From Bacteroidales bacterium (GTDB lineage: Bacteria > Bacteroidota > Bacteroidia > Bacteroidales > P3): a stretch of 64,000 nt of DNA. The notes beneath the pieces are model-generated. The model made no database searches, was not told the DNA's origin, and saw only the letters and a list, made by a program, of their open reading frames with translations. The stretch covers positions 1-64,000 of the forward strand of contig JAFZDP010000029.1 in NCBI GenBank assembly GCA_017561155.1, given 5' to 3'. The translations under genes and the position numbers were made by a program. This document shows, in pieces, positions 7,979 through 18,120 of this stretch. The stretch's first letter is position 1; every line of letters begins with the position of its first letter.

Positions 7979-10510
7979 ATGCAATCAGAAAACGAAAAAA
8001 TAGTAAAAGTAGATATAGAAACTCAGATGAAGAGTGCTTATATCGACTATGCGATGAGTGTTATTGTCAGCAGAGCACTGCCTGATGTAAGAGACGGTAT
8101 GAAGCCAGTTCATCGTCGTATTTTATTTGCAATGAACGAAATGGGCATGCAACATAATAGTCCTTACAAAAAGAGTGCACGTATAGTAGGGGAAGTATTG
8201 GGTAAGTATCACCCACATGGCGACTCCTCGGTATACGATGCAATGGTTCGTTTGGCTCAGAGTTGGAATATGAGATATATGTTGGTAGATGGGCAAGGAA
8301 ACTTTGGGTCTATAGACGGCGATTCGGCTGCTGCTATGCGTTATACAGAAGCACGTTTACAACAGATTTCAAACGAAATATTGGCAGATATCGATAAGGA
8401 TACAGTAGATTTTCAGAAAAACTTTGACGAATCGTTGGACGAACCAACAGTGTTGCCTACACGCATACCTCTTTTGCTTGTGAATGGTACAAGCGGTATT
8501 GCCGTAGGTATGGCAACAAATATGCCACCACACAACTTATCGGAAGTTATAGATGGTATACTTCAATACATTGACAACGAAGATATAACTGTTGATGAAT
8601 TGATGAAATACATTAAGGCTCCTGATTTTCCAAATGGAGGTATCATTTACGGCTACAACGGAGTTAAAGATGCATACGAAACGGGTAGGGGACGTATTGT
8701 TTTGCGTGCCGAAACAAGTATAGAAACCGATGCCAAAGGTCGTAACATTATTATAGCACACGACGTTCCATACCAAGTGAATAAAGCCGAGATGATAAAA
8801 CGTCAGGCAGCATTGGTAAAAGAAGGAAAGATAGAAGGTATAACCAATATACGCGACGAAAGTGATAAGAGCGGTATACGTGTTGTATACGAATTGAGAC
8901 ATGATGTAGTACCAAATGTGGTTTTAAATAAATTGTTTCAATATAGCGAGTTGCAATCGTCGTTTGGTGTAAACAATATTGCGTTGGCCAAAGGCCGTCC
9001 TGTATTGTTGGGCTTGAAAGATATTATATCTCACTTTGTAGAGCATAGGGTAGAAGTAGTTACACGTCGTACACGTTTCGAGTTAGCCGAAGCTGAAAAG
9101 AGAGCTCATATATTGGAAGGTTTGCTTAAAGCGTTAGATATAATCGACGAGATAATAGCTTTGATAAGAGCATCGCAATCTGTAGAAGAAGCACGTACCG
9201 GCTTGATGGAAAAATACGGATTCACCGAGCTACAAGCAAGAGCTATTGTTGAAATGCGTTTGCGTCAGTTGGCAGGTTTGGAACGCAAAAAGTTACAAGA
9301 CGAATACGACGAGTTGATGAAATTTATAGCTTATTGCAAAGAGATATTGGAAAACCATGACGTATTGATGAACGTCATAAAGACCGAACTTATAGCTATA
9401 AAAGAAAAATATGGCGACGAACGACGTTCTAGAATTGAATATGCAGCAAGCAATTTCCGCATAGAAGATACTATTGCCGACGACGATGTAGTGATAACAA
9501 TATCTCATTTGGGATATATAAAACGTACTCCACTTAACGAATATCGTACACAAAATAGGGGAGGATATGGTTCTAAAGGAAGTGCTGTTCGCAACGAAGA
9601 CTTTGTAGAACACATATTCACTGCTACAAATCATAATTATTTGTTGTTATTTACTGAAAAAGGTAAATGTTTTTGGATGAGAGCTTTTGAAGTACCTGAA
9701 GGAAGTAAAGATTCAAAAGGTCGTACAATCCAAAACTTGATAAATATAGAACCAGGCGACAAGGTGAAAGCATACATCAACCTTAAGACTTTGTCTGACG
9801 AAGACTATCTAAACAACAATTATATAATATTGTGTACCAAGAAGGGTGTCATAAAGAAAACATCGTTGGAAGCATATTCACGTCCACGTCAGAATGGTAT
9901 CATAGCAGTATCTATCCGCGAAGGGGATGAGCTATTGGAAGCTAAGATGACCAATGGAACATCTGAAGTAATGGTGGCATCTAAGGTAGGTAAAGTAGTA
10001 CGCTTCAACGAATCGACAGTACGCCCAATGGGAAGAAGTGCAGCTGGTGTTAAAGCAATAACTTTGCAAAGCGAAGAAGATGAAGTAATAGGAATGCTAT
10101 GTTTGGAAAATACTACTGATAATATCTTGGTAGTTTCTGAAAAAGGTTACGGAAAACGTTCTTGTTTGGATGAATATAGAGTAACCAATAGGGGAGCCAA
10201 GGGGGTTAAGACAATCAACATTACCGACAAAACAGGACAATTAATTGCAATAACTAACGTTACTGATGAAAATGATTTGATGATAATAAACAAATCAGGA
10301 ATCGTAATACGTATGCGAGTTGCAGATTTGAGAGTTTTAGGACGTGCTACACAAGGTGTTAGATTGATAAACTTGCGCGAAACCGACGAGATAGCATCTA
10401 TTACTAAAGTTGATTCGGTAGAAGACGAAGAAACTGTAGACGGCGAAACAGAATTGTCGGTACCTGAAGCTACAAATGAAACACCATCGACAGAAAATAA
10501 CGAACAATAA
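7979..10510 (+). CDS. gyrA: DNA gyrase subunit A
   Basis: 843 residues, full length. The catalytic tyrosine is Y122 in [10 protein letters not shown], same numbering as E. coli. The quinolone-resistance region reads [12 protein letters not shown] with S83 and D87, the usual susceptible state. The C-terminal beta-pinwheel begins with a modified GyrA box ([10 protein letters not shown] rather than QRRGGKG). It ends in an acidic tail. Gyrase A cuts and rejoins DNA to add negative supercoils, together with GyrB (not here). ParC is less likely given the length and GyrA-box-like motif. A TPR gene follows after 28 bp. Confidence 0.95.
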   Translation: MQSENEKIVKVDIETQMKSAYIDYAMSVIVSRALPDVRDGMKPVHRRILFAMNEMGMQHNSPYKKSARIVGEVLGKYHPHGDSSVYDAMVRLAQSWNMRYMLVDGQGNFGSIDGDSAAAMRYTEARLQQISNEILADIDKDTVDFQKNFDESLDEPTVLPTRIPLLLVNGTSGIAVGMATNMPPHNLSEVIDGILQYIDNEDITVDELMKYIKAPDFPNGGIIYGYNGVKDAYETGRGRIVLRAETSIETDAKGRNIIIAHDVPYQVNKAEMIKRQAALVKEGKIEGITNIRDESDKSGIRVVYELRHDVVPNVVLNKLFQYSELQSSFGVNNIALAKGRPVLLGLKDIISHFVEHRVEVVTRRTRFELAEAEKRAHILEGLLKALDIIDEIIALIRASQSVEEARTGLMEKYGFTELQARAIVEMRLRQLAGLERKKLQDEYDELMKFIAYCKEILENHDVLMNVIKTELIAIKEKYGDERRSRIEYAASNFRIEDTIADDDVVITISHLGYIKRTPLNEYRTQNRGGYGSKGSAVRNEDFVEHIFTATNHNYLLLFTEKGKCFWMRAFEVPEGSKDSKGRTIQNLINIEPGDKVKAYINLKTLSDEDYLNNNYIILCTKKGVIKKTSLEAYSRPRQNGIIAVSIREGDELLEAKMTNGTSEVMVASKVGKVVRFNESTVRPMGRSAAGVKAITLQSEEDEVIGMLCLENTTDNILVVSEKGYGKRSCLDEYRVTNRGAKGVKTINITDKTGQLIAITNVTDENDLMIINKSGIVIRMRVADLRVLGRATQGVRLINLRETDEIASITKVDSVEDEETVDGETELSVPEATNETPSTENNEQ

Positions 10511-10538
10511 TAATAAAGAAAATAAATTATACAAAACA

Positions 10539-11777
10539 ATGAGAAAAATAACATTAATTATCGCACTTATCGGACTTAGCGTATCGATGAATGCACAATC
10601 GGTAAAATTGCAAAGTGCTATATCTGACTTTAGAAATAGTCGTTTGAGCAAAGCAAAAGAAAATATAGATGCTGCTACCGAACATGAAGCTACCAAAAAT
10701 GATCCTAAAACTTGGATTTACAGAGGTTTAATTTATTGCCAATTGGGTGATCCTAATATTAAAGATAAATATAAAGGATTGTGTACCAATTGTTATGAAG
10801 TAGCTTACGAAGCTGCTATTCGTTGTAAAGAATTAGACCAAACACAAGAATTCAAACAATTGAACGATCAAGTTTTCAGAGTTGTTGGTAATGCATACTA
10901 CAACAAAACAGTAGATGTATATAATGAAGCTACACAAAAAAATGATAGCAACTTGTACAAAGAAGCTATGCGTCTAGCCGAAGAAGTAGTAAAAATAAAC
11001 ACATTCTCCGGAGATAAAACATCGACAAAAGATGCTTATTGGATAGCCGGTCTTTCTGCAGAAATGGTAAAAGACATGAAATCTGTAGAAAAATACTACA
11101 AAATATTGATACGCATGAATACAGAAAAAGAACGTGTTTACAAAACATTGTTCGAACTTTATCGTTCTCAAAACGATACTACTAAAGCTTTGACTATAGC
11201 TACAAACTATTCGACCAAAAACAGACCTAACGATTTTCAATCACACCTTTTGATGGCAAATGCTTATTTGTGGGTTGGAAATATGGATAAAGCAAAAGAA
11301 TCATCGAATACAGCAATAGAAAAAGTTGCAGGGGCAAACGATTCAGTTAAAGGTTTAGTTATGTGCCAAATTGGTAACATATTGAACGATGCGAAAGAAT
11401 TTGATTTGGCTAAACAATATTTTGACCAAGCATTGGGATTGGCATCAGCCGGAAATCTAGTAAAATTTGAAGCTAATCAAGGTTTAGGTATATTGTATTA
11501 TAACCATGCTGCTGATTTCATTGAAGAAGCTAATAAAGTTCCAGAAACTGACGAAACCGGTAAATACGAAGAATTGTTGAATAAATCTAAAGACGAATTT
11601 AGACTTGCAATTCCTTATTTTACAACTGCAATACAAATGGTTGAAAACGATAAATATCGTGTACAACAATATGTACTAGCTTTGCGTGCTTTGAAAACTA
11701 TCTATGCTCGTTTGGAAATGTACGACCAATTACCAGACATTACAAAACGTTTACAAGCTATCGGATTAGAAAACTAA
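10539..11777 (+). CDS. Secreted TPR protein
   Basis: 412 residues. The start is set at 10539, where a clear signal peptide begins (MRKITLIIALIGLSVSMNAQ). The open frame begins earlier inside gyrA, but that part is not signal-like. Multiple helical repeats follow (for example AYLWVGNMDKAKESSNTAIE and DAKEFDLAKQYFDQALGLA), so it is a periplasmic or envelope TPR protein. It lies 28 bp after gyrA and may be read from the same promoter. No specific role can be assigned. Confidence 0.85.
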   Translation: MRKITLIIALIGLSVSMNAQSVKLQSAISDFRNSRLSKAKENIDAATEHEATKNDPKTWIYRGLIYCQLGDPNIKDKYKGLCTNCYEVAYEAAIRCKELDQTQEFKQLNDQVFRVVGNAYYNKTVDVYNEATQKNDSNLYKEAMRLAEEVVKINTFSGDKTSTKDAYWIAGLSAEMVKDMKSVEKYYKILIRMNTEKERVYKTLFELYRSQNDTTKALTIATNYSTKNRPNDFQSHLLMANAYLWVGNMDKAKESSNTAIEKVAGANDSVKGLVMCQIGNILNDAKEFDLAKQYFDQALGLASAGNLVKFEANQGLGILYYNHAADFIEEANKVPETDETGKYEELLNKSKDEFRLAIPYFTTAIQMVENDKYRVQQYVLALRALKTIYARLEMYDQLPDITKRLQAIGLEN

Positions 11778-11803
11778 TATATTTATAGTTCTTATACACA
11801 AAT

Positions 11804-11840
11804 TAAAGGGAGTATGTGAAAGATACACATACTCCCTTTA
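11804..11840 (+). terminator. Strong hairpin after the TPR gene
   Basis: A perfect 15-bp stem (TAAAGGGAGTATGTG with its complement) and a 7-base loop. It lies between convergent transcripts and probably works as a terminator. Confidence 0.8.
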
Positions 11841-11964
11841 TTAATTAGATTATTACTTAACATAAGGTAAATTATGAAATAAAAGTAGCTAAATAACAGT
11901 TCTTTAAGTTGGCGTGTGTTTAAGTACTATTATTTAGTTATTATAATAATTAAAATTCTGAGTT

Positions 11965-12258
11965 TTATACAAAGATTATAGTGTGTATTGCTTCAGTTTT
12001 CAGATTTGCATTAATCTTATTTATCAAATCTTGTTTTTTATATGAGAGTTCATTTCTTAAAGCTGCTGACGATACTTTCAAATACAATGTTTTATTTTTT
12101 ACTTTTATATCTTGAGTTAATTTAGTAATCAAATCTCCAACAACATCTTTGTAAGTTGCAATAATATTAATTTCATCTACTTGCTCAGTCATATCACAAT
12201 TTTTAAAAACTAATTTTAAAAGATCGTGAAATGTATATTCATTATCAGTTGGTTTCAT
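11965..12258 (-). CDS. DUF721 (DciA-like) protein
   Basis: 97 residues of the DUF721 type: a helical N-terminus, then the typical core (KVKNKTLYLKVSSAALRNEL, then KQDLINKIN). DciA-family proteins help load the replicative helicase in bacteria lacking DnaC/DnaI. It follows recF by 13 bp on the same strand, a common arrangement near replication and repair genes. The role is by family. Confidence 0.8.
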   Translation of the reverse strand: MKPTDNEYTFHDLLKLVFKNCDMTEQVDEINIIATYKDVVGDLITKLTQDIKVKNKTLYLKVSSAALRNELSYKKQDLINKINANLKTEAIHTIIFV

Positions 12259-12271
12259 CTAATCTATTAGG

Positions 12272-13387
12272 TTATTGTATTTGTACGTTATCTTTCTCTA
12301 TCGTAAATATTTTATGCTCTATTGCTGAGTCTTCAAAAATTGCTTCAACACGTCCTTGTTGAGTATCTGTCAAAAAAACTTGTCCAAATCTATCACTGCC
12401 AACCAAGTTTATTAGCTGTTTTACTCTCAATATATCCAATTTGTCAAAAACGTCATCTAACAATAATATAGGTTTGATTTTTTTACTGTTGGCAATGTAT
12501 TCAAATTGAGCAAGTTTAAGAGCCAAAACAAATGTTTTTTGCTGCCCTTGTGAGCCAAATTTCTTTATTGGAAATAGCTCCTCTCCTATTTTAAAATTCA
12601 AGTCGTCTTTATGGATACCTACAGTAGTATATTGTGTATAAGCATCTTTTGTCCAAGCACTGTGAAGTAGATTCATAAAATCTTCATCATGCAATTGTGA
12701 ATCATATTCGATAAAGACAGGTTCTTTTACTGCCGAAATCATTGTGTAGTAAGAACTGAAAATAGGGATAAAACTTTCCAAAAAACTTTTTCTGGTTTCA
12801 TAAATTGGCGTACCTAATCGCACTATTTGTTCGTCCCAAAGAGATAGCATTGCTTCGTCAAAATATCTATTTTCATAGAATGTTTTGAGCAATTTATTTC
12901 TCTGTTCCAATGCTTTTTGATATTGTAATAATTGTTCTAAATATAGATTATCAGTCTGAGAAATAACCCCATCCAAAAATTTTCTTCTTATCTCACTTCC
13001 TCCTTGAATCAAATCCTGATCGTATGGCGATATCATAACCAATGGTATCTTCCCTATGTGATCAGATATTTTGGAATATAATTTTTTATTATATTTTATT
13101 TGCTTACTTTGACCGCGTTTTTGTATACACGATACTTGTTGCAAATCTGTTGTGCCGGGCAATATGTAACTACCATGTATGGCAAAGAATTCTTCGTTAA
13201 ATTTGATATTTTGATTATCTGCCGAATTGAAATAACTTTTTGAAAAAGATAGATAATAAATAGAATCTAACAAATTTGTCTTTCCAACACCATTATTTCC
13301 TACTAAGCAATTAATGTTGTGGGAAAATGATACTTCTACATCAGAGTAGCTTTTAAAATTAGATATTTTGATTTTTTCTAAATACAT
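12272..13387 (-). CDS. recF: DNA replication and repair protein RecF
   Basis: 371 residues from MYLEKIKISNFKSYSD. Walker A is GNNGVGKTN. The signature region SPYDQDLIQGGSEIRRKFLD and the C-terminal GSQGQQKTFVLALKLAQFEY plus Walker B LLLDDVFDKLD are all present. RecF is an SMC-like ATPase that helps RecA load at gaps. The frame is open further upstream, but the family start and the 2-bp spacing from the ispH stop favour 13387. Middle gene of ispH-recF-DUF721. Confidence 0.95.
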   Translation of the reverse strand: MYLEKIKISNFKSYSDVEVSFSHNINCLVGNNGVGKTNLLDSIYYLSFSKSYFNSADNQNIKFNEEFFAIHGSYILPGTTDLQQVSCIQKRGQSKQIKYNKKLYSKISDHIGKIPLVMISPYDQDLIQGGSEIRRKFLDGVISQTDNLYLEQLLQYQKALEQRNKLLKTFYENRYFDEAMLSLWDEQIVRLGTPIYETRKSFLESFIPIFSSYYTMISAVKEPVFIEYDSQLHDEDFMNLLHSAWTKDAYTQYTTVGIHKDDLNFKIGEELFPIKKFGSQGQQKTFVLALKLAQFEYIANSKKIKPILLLDDVFDKLDILRVKQLINLVGSDRFGQVFLTDTQQGRVEAIFEDSAIEHKIFTIEKDNVQIQ

Positions 13388-13389
13388 AA

Positions 13390-14268
13390 TTACACATTTT
13401 GATGTAACCATTCTTCTATTTTCTCCATCAACCACATTGGAGTAGATGTTGCACCTGTTATTCCTATTTTATTTATGTTTTCAAACATTTCTACTTTTAA
13501 CTCTTTTTCATCAGAAATAAATAAGGTATTATTCTTTACCTTTTTACAACATTCGTATAGATATTTTCCATTAGAGCTGTTTGTGCCCGATACAAATATA
13601 ATGATGTCTACAGATTTTGCAAACTCAATTAATTCGGAGGCTCTATTTGCAACTCTATTACATATTGTATTGTATGCTATAAAATTGTCATTTCCTATTT
13701 CGGAACATTTTTTACTTAACTGTTCTATAAGTTCTTGATAACTTTCTTTACTTTTTGTAGTCTGGGAATAAAGTCGGATAGGTCTATTTATATCTATACA
13801 ATTCATCTCGTCAATAGAGCTTATAACTATTGCACTATTTTCTGTTTGTCCTTGTAATCCAATTACCTCTGCATGTCCTTTTTTCCCAAATATCACCACT
13901 TGACCATTTAGCGATTTCATTTCTTCGTATCCTTTTTTAATACGTTGTTGTAAATGTAACACTATTGGGCAAGTAGCATCTATAAGTGTGATATTGTGTT
14001 TTTCGGCTTTTTCGTACGTTGTAGGTGGTTCTCCATGTGCTCGTATCAACACTTTTGCTTCAGAAAGTTTATCGAAATCAGAATATGTTATAACCGACAA
14101 TCCTTTTTGAGCCAAACGTTCTACTTCTACATTGTTATGAACTATATCTCCCAAACAATATAGTTTATTGGTCTTTAGAAGTTCTTGTTCTGCTCTGTGT
14201 ATTGCAGCTACAACTCCAAAACAAAATCCGGCATTTTGGTCTATTTTTATTTCGATATTCTTTTTCAT
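13390..14268 (-). CDS. ispH: 4-hydroxy-3-methylbut-2-enyl diphosphate reductase
   Basis: 292 residues. The three cluster-binding cysteines are in NAGFCFGV, IDATCPIV and YNTICNRV. The RAHGEPP and SGTNSSNG motifs match the substrate pocket. It performs the last step of the MEP isoprenoid pathway, making IPP and DMAPP. The start at MKKNIEIKI is preferred over the ATG at 14292 because family proteins begin just before the first Cys motif. The stop is 2 bp from the recF start. Confidence 0.96.
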   Translation of the reverse strand: MKKNIEIKIDQNAGFCFGVVAAIHRAEQELLKTNKLYCLGDIVHNNVEVERLAQKGLSVITYSDFDKLSEAKVLIRAHGEPPTTYEKAEKHNITLIDATCPIVLHLQQRIKKGYEEMKSLNGQVVIFGKKGHAEVIGLQGQTENSAIVISSIDEMNCIDINRPIRLYSQTTKSKESYQELIEQLSKKCSEIGNDNFIAYNTICNRVANRASELIEFAKSVDIIIFVSGTNSSNGKYLYECCKKVKNNTLFISDEKELKVEMFENINKIGITGATSTPMWLMEKIEEWLHQNV

Positions 14269-14330
14269 TTCGAAAGTATTTTCTTTACACAACGGAGTTC
14301 TTTTATCGAATCAATAATATATATATCAAA

Positions 14331-14372
14331 GAAAGCCGTTACGCAAAATTTTTCTTTTGTGCAACGGCTTTC
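14331..14372 (-). terminator. Hairpin after iorB
   Basis: GAAAGCCGTT at 14331-14340 pairs with AACGGCTTTC at 14363-14372. Further inner pairing of GCAAAA with TTTTG(T)GC is possible. It separates iorAB from ispH-recF. Confidence 0.7.
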
Positions 14373-14390
14373 ACTACATCAGAAAAATAT

Positions 14391-14960
14391 TTATCTTTTT
14401 GCGTTTTCTTTTCCTGCGCGTATAGCAGCCAAGTTAGAGTTAACTACGTCTTCGCCTTTTCTTCCAAATATATGTTGGATAGCTTCTTCTAATTTAGAAA
14501 ATTCTATATCCAAGAATGGAGCTGAAGCACCTAGTAAAACCATGTTAGCACGAGCTTTTACTTCTTTTGCTATTTCGTTAGCATCGAATGCAACAAGATT
14601 TTTAACCTTATTCAATTCGGTCATTACTTCTTCTACATCCGGATAGTTTTTAATATTTACAAATGGAGTCGAGTTTGTTATTATCCAACCATCTTCAGCT
14701 AAAAATGGTAAATAACGTAATGCTTCCATAGGTTCGCTAGACAATATAATATCTACTTTTCCTTCAGGAATAACATCAGAATAAATTTCATCGCTAGACA
14801 AACGTAAGTGAGAAAATACTGAACCACCACGTTGAGACATACCATGAATTTCTGATTGTTTCAAATATAATCCCATATTTAAGGCTGCATCTGATATAAT
14901 TTTAGCAACGGAAACGATACCATCACCTCCAACACCACATAACAATATATCTTTCTTCAT
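14391..14960 (-). CDS. iorB: Indolepyruvate:ferredoxin oxidoreductase, beta subunit
   Basis: 189 residues, the 2-oxoacid oxidoreductase gamma/beta fold: GVGGDGIVSVAKI near the start, then GMSQRGGSVFSHLR. It lies 31 bp after iorA. The IorAB complex oxidises aryl pyruvates from aromatic amino acids to aryl-acyl-CoA and reduces ferredoxin, consistent with amino-acid fermentation. Bacteroidetes also use this pair in the reverse, synthetic direction. Confidence 0.9.
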   Translation of the reverse strand: MKKDILLCGVGGDGIVSVAKIISDAALNMGLYLKQSEIHGMSQRGGSVFSHLRLSSDEIYSDVIPEGKVDIILSSEPMEALRYLPFLAEDGWIITNSTPFVNIKNYPDVEEVMTELNKVKNLVAFDANEIAKEVKARANMVLLGASAPFLDIEFSKLEEAIQHIFGRKGEDVVNSNLAAIRAGKENAKR

Positions 14961-14991
14961 CTTATTTTCTTTTTTTAGATTCTTATTTCAA

Positions 14992-16572
14992 TTATTTATT
15001 AAGGTGTTTTTTTGCTTCAACCAAGCACATACGACGAGGTATGATAACACTTACTCCTTCGTAGGCTATTTCTTCTTTCAATATTTGAACAAATTCTTCG
15101 TGGTTTTTCTTCAATGGCACCACTGTACGAATATGTTTAGGATCAACACCTAATCCAATACAAATATTTTCCAACTTATTGTTTGCCGATGATGGTTGTC
15201 CACCTGTCATACCTGTAATTTCGTTGTCCAAAATCATAACAACAACATTGGCTTTTTCGTTTATACAGTCTAGTAAGCCTGTCAATCCGCTATGACCAAA
15301 TGTTCCATCTCCTATAACAGCAACTGCAGGGAATACTCCAACTTCTGAAGCACCTTTAGCCATTGTTATTGAAGCACCCATACATACTGTAGTATTGATA
15401 GCACCCATATTGAATCCTAATGTGTAGCATCCGATATCGCCAAATACTTTACCATCTTTATATTCAGCCATTACTTCGTTCAAAGCATTGTAACTATCTA
15501 TGTGTGGACATCCTTGACACAATGCTGGAGGACGATTTGTAACTACTGCCGGAATTGGTGCTCCGGTTTTTACTGTCATACCTAGTGCTTTGGCAACTTT
15601 TTCAGCATTCAATTCGCCATCTCTGCGAATGGTTTCGTCTAAACGACCCATTACTTTTTTGCCTTTTCCTAAGAAGCCTTTTATCAATTCTTCTACGAAT
15701 GGTTGTCCATCTTCCAATACCAATATTTCATCACATTCTTCGTACAATTTGTTCAAGAATGAGTATGGCAATGGATATTGAGTAATTTTTACTATAGGAT
15801 GAGGACATTTACCATCTTTGAAGTTTTCCATCAAATAATTGTAGGCGATACCTGTTGTGATGATACCTAATTTTTTGTCGCTACCATCAATATATTTGTT
15901 ATAGCCCGATTCTTCCGAAGATTTTGTAAACTCAGCTTGTTTTTCTATCAATGTTCTGTATTGAACTTTTGCATTAGCTGGCAACAAAACAAATTGTTTT
16001 GGATTTTGTGGGAATGTTATTTCGTTTTGAGCTTTAGGTTCTCTGCGAACTATACCTGCACGGCTGTGAGCCAAACGAGTAGGTATACGATATAAAACCG
16101 GAGTCGATAATGTTTCACTCAATTCATAACCAAAGTGAACCATATCGTAGGCTTCTTGTTGGTTTGATGGTTCTAACATTGGAATCATTGCCCAATGACC
16201 ATAAAAACGGCTGTCTTGTTCATCTTGCGACGAGAACATACTTGGGTCGTCGGCTACTACGATTAACACTCCTTTTGTTCCAATGATAGCAGCGTTCATA
16301 AATGGGTCGCCGGCTACATTCAAACCTACGTGTTTCATACAAGTCATAGCACGTTTTCCTGCATAGCTTACTCCAATAGATGCTTCTAACGCTGTTTTTT
16401 CATTAGCACACCAATTGGCAACTATTCCTTTTTCTTTTGCTTCTTTCGATTTCATTACATATTCTGTAATCTGAGTCGAAGGTGTGCCTGGATAACTATT
16501 GATGGCACTTCCACCTGCATCGATGAATCCTTGAGCAATTGCTTCATCACCTAATAAAAGTAACTTTTGCAT
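14992..16572 (-). CDS. iorA: Indolepyruvate:ferredoxin oxidoreductase, alpha subunit
   Basis: 526 residues. The N-terminal pyruvate-binding half begins GDEAIAQGFIDAGG and SYPGTPSTQI. The thiamine diphosphate motif GDGTFGHSG ending in LDNEITGMTGGQ is in the C-terminal half, with CQGCPH before it. It ends at RRMCLVEAKKHLNK and lacks the C-terminal two-[4Fe-4S] ferredoxin domain of the longer archaeal IorA, so electrons must leave by another route or by a separate ferredoxin. I believe short forms exist in this phylum. A good promoter lies upstream. Confidence 0.92.
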   Translation of the reverse strand: MQKLLLLGDEAIAQGFIDAGGSAINSYPGTPSTQITEYVMKSKEAKEKGIVANWCANEKTALEASIGVSYAGKRAMTCMKHVGLNVAGDPFMNAAIIGTKGVLIVVADDPSMFSSQDEQDSRFYGHWAMIPMLEPSNQQEAYDMVHFGYELSETLSTPVLYRIPTRLAHSRAGIVRREPKAQNEITFPQNPKQFVLLPANAKVQYRTLIEKQAEFTKSSEESGYNKYIDGSDKKLGIITTGIAYNYLMENFKDGKCPHPIVKITQYPLPYSFLNKLYEECDEILVLEDGQPFVEELIKGFLGKGKKVMGRLDETIRRDGELNAEKVAKALGMTVKTGAPIPAVVTNRPPALCQGCPHIDSYNALNEVMAEYKDGKVFGDIGCYTLGFNMGAINTTVCMGASITMAKGASEVGVFPAVAVIGDGTFGHSGLTGLLDCINEKANVVVMILDNEITGMTGGQPSSANNKLENICIGLGVDPKHIRTVVPLKKNHEEFVQILKEEIAYEGVSVIIPRRMCLVEAKKHLNK

Positions 16573-16624
16573 AACTATATAGTATATATTATATTGTATT
16601 TTTATTTATTACGTTTCTACGTTG

Positions 16625-16656
16625 CAAAGTTACGTTTTTTTTATGGGATAGACAAA
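16625..16656 (-). promoter_or_regulatory. Promoter of iorAB
   Basis: On the minus strand TTTG (16653-16656) and TAACTTTG (16625-16632) are 20 bp apart. The remainder of 16657-16820 is AT-rich without visible features. Confidence 0.75.
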
Positions 16657-16820
16657 TAAATTTCTGACTTATAACTAACTATTTATGAAGAAAAATAATT
16701 AATGTGTTAAATAACAATTTATTATGAGGTATAAAAAGATTGCTTTTTTTTGATATAATTCTGTTTTATGCTATTAAATACAGTGTTTTTGCTCAATAAT
16801 ATTCAATATATATATAGTAA

Positions 16821-16852
16821 AAATGGAACATTGCTACAACAATGTTCCATTT
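16821..16852 (-). terminator. Hairpin after the C1 peptidase operon
   Basis: A 13-bp perfect stem (AAATGGAACATTG with its complement) and a 6-base loop, 32 bp after the stop codon. Confidence 0.8.
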
Positions 16853-16883
16853 TATATAAATTCAAATGTTATATTCAGGTCGA

Positions 16884-18083
16884 TTATTTTATACCGGCTT
16901 TTGCTTTAATAGCAGCAGGAACAGCATCTTTATGAACCAAAATATTCATAGTTTTGTATTTTACAAAAGCTTTAGATACATACCAAATACCTTCGTATTT
17001 ACCGCTTTTTCCCCAGCTGTTTTTAACCATGTAGTATTCTTTTCCGTTTTGGTCTTTTGCTATACCATAGATAAGCATACCGTGGTCGTCGGTAGTAGTC
17101 CAGTTGTCATAACCTTCTTGACGCATTTCTTGAGTTATTTCTTTTTCAGGAATGTTTGCGTTAAGGTCGTTTTTGCGTTCGTTTGCACTCAAACCTAACC
17201 AATGAGCCATATCGCTACCTAGTTCAGCAGCTTTTTCCATATCAGGAACTATAGCTACTCCGTTACGAGTGAAACCATCTTCGCTAACGTCAGCACCCCA
17301 TGCAAAAGTGTATCCGTTGTTAACTGCATTGTCCATAACTTCCATTAGTTCGTCGATAGTAATGTTGTACGACAAACCTTGACGCCAGTTGTCTTGAATT
17401 TCAAGAGAGAATTGGCTGTAGAATGGTTGGTGTGTGTAAGAAGTCAAAGATACATAATCGTCCATATTCAATCCTAATTCGTCAGCGAAAGATTTTGGAG
17501 TGTATTCTTTTCCGTTGTAAGTAAATTTTTCAGGACATTCTCCTAAATAAGTGTCATATATAGCTGTCAAACCTTTAATCCAAGCCGGAGAAAGTTTTTT
17601 GAAACGTCCTTCAGCGATAGCTTTAACGTATGCACCTGCAACAGCATCAACTTCGCTGTGGTTCGGAAGAGTATCGTTGCTGTACAATGTACCCGGTGTT
17701 GGCATAGCACTTTGAGGAACCATACCGTAGTTGCGCAAGCAGTAAACTGCATCATAGAAACTACCACCTGGAGCAAAACCGGCATCACCATGCAAACGTA
17801 CACAATATTTAGCACGATCTTGCATTGTTTTAGATACTAAAAACATTTCTGCCAAATCATAATTTCCTTTACCCATACGGATAAGTTCGCTTTCGAAAAA
17901 TGCCAAACCGCTGAAACTCCAGCATGTGCTGCTACGGTGTTGGTTTTTTACTGATGTAATTGGGTTTTCTTTTACTGTTGTAAATACAAAACCTTCTTCT
18001 TTCTTTACTTCTTTTTTCTTTTTTGCTTCTGCTGCATTAAAGCACAATGCAACACATGCAATAGCAATAATTATTTTCTTCAT
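16884..18083 (-). CDS. Secreted C1 peptidase (bleomycin-hydrolase-like)
   Basis: 399 residues from the ATG at 18083, where a signal peptide begins (MKKIIIAIACVALCFNAAEA). The catalytic triad is visible: Cys in SSTCWSFSG, His in DDHGMLIYG, Asn in VKNSWGKSG. It is shorter than the neighbouring paralogue upstream and may have a different specificity. It lies 37 bp after that gene, so both are probably one operon. It likely acts as an aminopeptidase or endopeptidase in the periplasm or outside, feeding peptides to a proteolytic lifestyle. Confidence 0.9.
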   Translation of the reverse strand: MKKIIIAIACVALCFNAAEAKKKKEVKKEEGFVFTTVKENPITSVKNQHRSSTCWSFSGLAFFESELIRMGKGNYDLAEMFLVSKTMQDRAKYCVRLHGDAGFAPGGSFYDAVYCLRNYGMVPQSAMPTPGTLYSNDTLPNHSEVDAVAGAYVKAIAEGRFKKLSPAWIKGLTAIYDTYLGECPEKFTYNGKEYTPKSFADELGLNMDDYVSLTSYTHQPFYSQFSLEIQDNWRQGLSYNITIDELMEVMDNAVNNGYTFAWGADVSEDGFTRNGVAIVPDMEKAAELGSDMAHWLGLSANERKNDLNANIPEKEITQEMRQEGYDNWTTTDDHGMLIYGIAKDQNGKEYYMVKNSWGKSGKYEGIWYVSKAFVKYKTMNILVHKDAVPAAIKAKAGIK

Positions 18084-18120
18084 TTTGATGTAATTTATTA
18101 AATTTATATTCAATTATATA

